A stretch of 64,000 bases of DNA, taken from NCBI RefSeq assembly GCF_014898075.1, contig NZ_CP062976.1:1674001-1738000 (forward strand). The letters are read 5' to 3'. Under the pieces are notes generated by a model. It saw only the letters and a program-made list of their open reading frames with translations. It had not been told where the DNA came from and ran no database searches. This DNA comes from Neisseria yangbaofengii (GTDB taxonomy: Bacteria; Pseudomonadota; Gammaproteobacteria; Burkholderiales; Neisseriaceae). Of the stretch, positions 61,884 through 64,000 are shown in pieces; position 1 is the stretch's first letter, and each line of letters begins with the position of its first letter. The translations under genes were made by a program, and so were the position numbers.

Positions 61884-62660
61884 ATGTCCGAGATTGATTC
61901 CCTGTCGTTACGCCGTTTCGGCGGCATTGGCCGATTGTATGGCGATTCGGCATTACAACGCTTCCGTCAGGCGCATGTATGCGTAGTCGGCGTCGGCGGC
62001 GTCGGCTCATGGGCGGTAGAAGCATTGGCACGCAGCGGCATCGGCCGTTTAACTTTGATTGATTTGGATAATGTTGCCGAATCCAATGTCAACCGCCAGC
62101 TTCATGCGCTGACCGATGATTTCGGCAAGGCCAAAGTCAGCGCTTTGCACGAGCGCATTGTACAAATCAATCCGGCTTGCCGAGTAGTTGAAATCGAAGA
62201 TTTTGTAACCGAAGAAAACCTGCCCGATTTGTTTTCGGACGGCTTTGATTTTGTAATTGATGCCATCGACCAAGTGCGCGTAAAAGCAGCGATGGCAGCT
62301 TATTTTGTGCAACACAGGCAGCCGTTTATCTTAAGCGGCGGCGCGGGCGGACAAAAAAATCCGGCCTTGATTCGGACTGCCGATTTAAGCAAAGCCACCC
62401 ACGACCCTTTACTGGCCAATCTGCGCTACACCTTACGCAAACGCCACGGCTTCAGCCGCAACACTGCCGACAAAATGAGTGTACCGTGTGTGTATTCCAC
62501 CGAGAACATTATCCCGCCGCAATCAGGCGAAGCCTGTGCGACAGATGCTGCGCCGCAAGGTTTATCGTGCGCCGGTTATGGTGCGAGTATGCTGGTAACC
62601 GCCGGTTTCGGCCTGTATTGTGCGCAAGCGGCGATTGACCATATTGCGGGTGGCAAATGA
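61884..62660 (+). CDS. tcdA: tRNA threonylcarbamoyladenosine dehydratase
   Basis: E1-like, ATP-dependent enzyme (258 aa) that cyclises t6A37 in tRNA to ct6A. The nucleotide loop is VVGVGGVGSWAVEALARSG near residue 35, metal/ATP residues DLDNVAESNVNRQ, and a catalytic-type Cys in SVPCVYSTE. This is the YgdL/CsdL-type layout. An in-frame TTG at 61878 is less likely than the ATG at 61884 (AAGGTTGACC upstream). Overlaps scpA by 4 bases. Confidence 0.9.
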   Translation: MSEIDSLSLRRFGGIGRLYGDSALQRFRQAHVCVVGVGGVGSWAVEALARSGIGRLTLIDLDNVAESNVNRQLHALTDDFGKAKVSALHERIVQINPACRVVEIEDFVTEENLPDLFSDGFDFVIDAIDQVRVKAAMAAYFVQHRQPFILSGGAGGQKNPALIRTADLSKATHDPLLANLRYTLRKRHGFSRNTADKMSVPCVYSTENIIPPQSGEACATDAAPQGLSCAGYGASMLVTAGFGLYCAQAAIDHIAGGK

Positions 62661-63517
62661 ATACTGCCGAGATGACGAGGCCGTCTGAAAGCGCAGTGGC
62701 GTATGTGTTCGGCCAACCCGTCACCGACATCCCACAGGATTTGTTTATCCCGCCCGATGCGCTGGAAGTGGTGTTGTCGGGCTTTCAAGGACCGCTGGAT
62801 TTGCTGCTGTATTTAATCCGCAAGCAGAATATTGATGTACTCGATATTCCGATGGTGAAAATCACCGAGCAATATCTGCACTATATTGCACAAATAGAAG
62901 CCTATCAATTTGATTTGGCAGCGGAATATTTATTGATGGCAGCTATGCTGATTGAAATCAAATCACGCCTGCTGCTGCCACGCCCCGAAGAAATCGAGGA
63001 CGAAGAAGCCGACCCGCGCGCCGAATTGGTACGCCGCCTGCTGGCTTACGAACAAATGAAGCTGGCCGCACAAGGTTTGGATGCCCTGCCCCGCGCCGGC
63101 CGCGATTTCGCATGGGTGTACCTGCCTTTGGAAATTGCTGCCGAAACGAAGCTGCCTGATGTCGCCGTAGCCGATTTAACGCAGGCTTGGCTTGGCATTT
63201 TATCGCGTGCCAAACACACGCGCAGCCATGAAGTGGTACGCGAAGCCATTTCCGTGCGCGCGCAGATGACGATGATTTTACGCCGTCTGAACGAGTACGG
63301 TTTCAGCCGTTTTTCCACTTTATTCAAGCCGGAACAAGGCGCGGCTTATGTGGTGGTAAATTTCATCGCGCTGCTGGAATTGGCCAAAGAAGGCTTGGTG
63401 CGCATTGTACAGGAAAGTGGTTTCGGCGAAATCGAAATCCACTTAAAACAGGCCGAAACCGAGCAAATCGAGTTGCCCGAACCGCTTTCAGACGGCCTCA
63501 ATGCCCAAAATCCATAA
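62657..63517 (+). CDS. scpA: segregation and condensation protein A
   Basis: Kleisin subunit (286 aa) that bridges the SMC heads in chromosome condensation. Signature segments are FQGPLDLLLYLIRKQNIDVL near residue 44-63, the acidic region EEIEDEEADPRAEL and the C-terminal winged helix with VVVNFIALLELAKEG. It starts in the tcdA stop (ATGA). Uptake sequences are translated near both ends (RPSES and LSDGL). scpB is not in the window. Confidence 0.92.
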   Translation: MNTAEMTRPSESAVAYVFGQPVTDIPQDLFIPPDALEVVLSGFQGPLDLLLYLIRKQNIDVLDIPMVKITEQYLHYIAQIEAYQFDLAAEYLLMAAMLIEIKSRLLLPRPEEIEDEEADPRAELVRRLLAYEQMKLAAQGLDALPRAGRDFAWVYLPLEIAAETKLPDVAVADLTQAWLGILSRAKHTRSHEVVREAISVRAQMTMILRRLNEYGFSRFSTLFKPEQGAAYVVVNFIALLELAKEGLVRIVQESGFGEIEIHLKQAETEQIELPEPLSDGLNAQNP

Positions 63518-63593
63518 AAGTTTGTAAACTTCCAGTCATCTTGGCCGCCAAACGTGTTTTAATACTTTATCGCCCGTAAATGAGAACATCTTT

Positions 63594-64000
63594 ATGACCT
63601 CACACGACCCCATCATCAAATCGCTGCTCGACACCGATTTATACAAATTCACCATGCTGCAGGTGATTTTGCACCAATTCCCGCAAACTCACAGCCTGTA
63701 TGAATTCCGTTGCCGCAACAAAGAAATGGTTTACCCGCTGGCCGACATTCAAGAAGAATTCGAACGCGAATTGGATGCCCTTTGCCAACTGCGCTTTACC
63801 GACGACGAATTGGATTACCTGCGCCGCCTGCGCTTTATCAAAAGCGACTTTGTCGATTACCTCGAGCTTTTCCAACTGAAACGCCGATTTGTCAAAGTGC
63901 GTTCCGACGCACAGGGCCGTCTGCACATCCGTATTGAAGGCCCGATGATTCAGGCAATGTTCTTTGAAATCTTCATCTTGGCGATTGTGAACGAACTTTT
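63594..64000 (+). CDS. pncB: nicotinate phosphoribosyltransferase, N-terminal part
   Basis: The frame starts ATG at 63594 and runs off the window after 135 complete codons. [20 protein letters not shown], then [14 protein letters not shown], is the unmistakable N-terminus of PncB, which salvages nicotinate into NAD synthesis. The first catalytic regions visible include [20 protein letters not shown]. The C-terminal about two-thirds lie outside. Confidence 0.92.
   Translation, partial: MTSHDPIIKSLLDTDLYKFTMLQVILHQFPQTHSLYEFRCRNKEMVYPLADIQEEFERELDALCQLRFTDDELDYLRRLRFIKSDFVDYLELFQLKRRFVKVRSDAQGRLHIRIEGPMIQAMFFEIFILAIVNEL

Overview
The window is a stretch of chromosome from a commensal-type Neisseria (Betaproteobacteria, Neisseriaceae). 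It is saturated with the Neisseria DNA uptake sequence core GCCGTCTGAA, mostly in the extended form AGGCCGTCTGAA (the AG-DUS dialect of many commensal Neisseria) and less often ATGCCGTCTGAA. Many copies form inverted pairs that act as terminators. Gene content and order (rpsF-priB-rpsR-rplI, dnaX-ybaB, metNIQ, clpX, acnB, adhP, pip) and proteins closely resembling Neisseria ones fit this. I cannot name the species from sequence alone.

Layout. (1) 1-8064: tail of a gene cut by the window edge, two GT4 glycosyltransferases, an ABC exporter, a protein with two kinase-like APH domains and UDP-glucose dehydrogenase, tightly packed; probably a surface glycan or glycolipid operon. (2) 8.2-14.1 kb: guaA, an RluF-like pseudouridine synthase, and a divergent alcohol/aldehyde dehydrogenase pair. 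(3) 14.2-20 kb, minus strand: ybaB, dnaX (with a complete-looking -1 frameshift signal), mltB, then the S6-PriB-S18-L9 operon. (4) 20-23.7 kb: an IS630-family element, a decayed pstB, and intact phoB-phoR. (5) 23.8-31.4 kb: Ohr, a ferritin-like protein, a GST, an MscS channel, NudB, Ppa, a secreted unknown, proline iminopeptidase, YciA and a YjbR-like protein. (6) 31.4-39.7 kb: a PhoH remnant, class I fumarase, then a three-gene operon joining a SdhB/FrdB-like iron-sulfur protein, a SdhA/FrdA-like flavoprotein and a NuoF-like NADH/FMN subunit, followed by a DASS-family dicarboxylate transporter. (7) 39.9-52.2 kb: trkA, a SIMPL protein, a TetR remnant, an M48 protease, pbpG, clpX, acnB, a second zinc alcohol dehydrogenase, mutY and an unpartnered amino-acid permease. 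(8) 52.6-64 kb: trhP, a secreted beta-helix protein, metNIQ, speB-speA, a universal stress protein, tcdA, scpA and the start of pncB.

The most interesting system is in region 6. Malate uptake, dehydration by fumarase and reduction of fumarate by a membrane-anchor-free, NADH-linked fumarate reductase with non-covalent FAD would make a self-contained electron sink that exports succinate. This is inference from domains and neighbourhood. Other leads are the dnaX frameshift cassette, a TATGAT-N7-ATCATA dyad shared by the adhP/aldehyde dehydrogenase and GST promoters, a structured metNIQ leader, and 18-bp palindromes that look like fused ends of Correia-type mini-elements. Several genes (pstB, phoH-like, a tetR) are decaying. 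No tRNA, rRNA, CRISPR array or prophage was seen.
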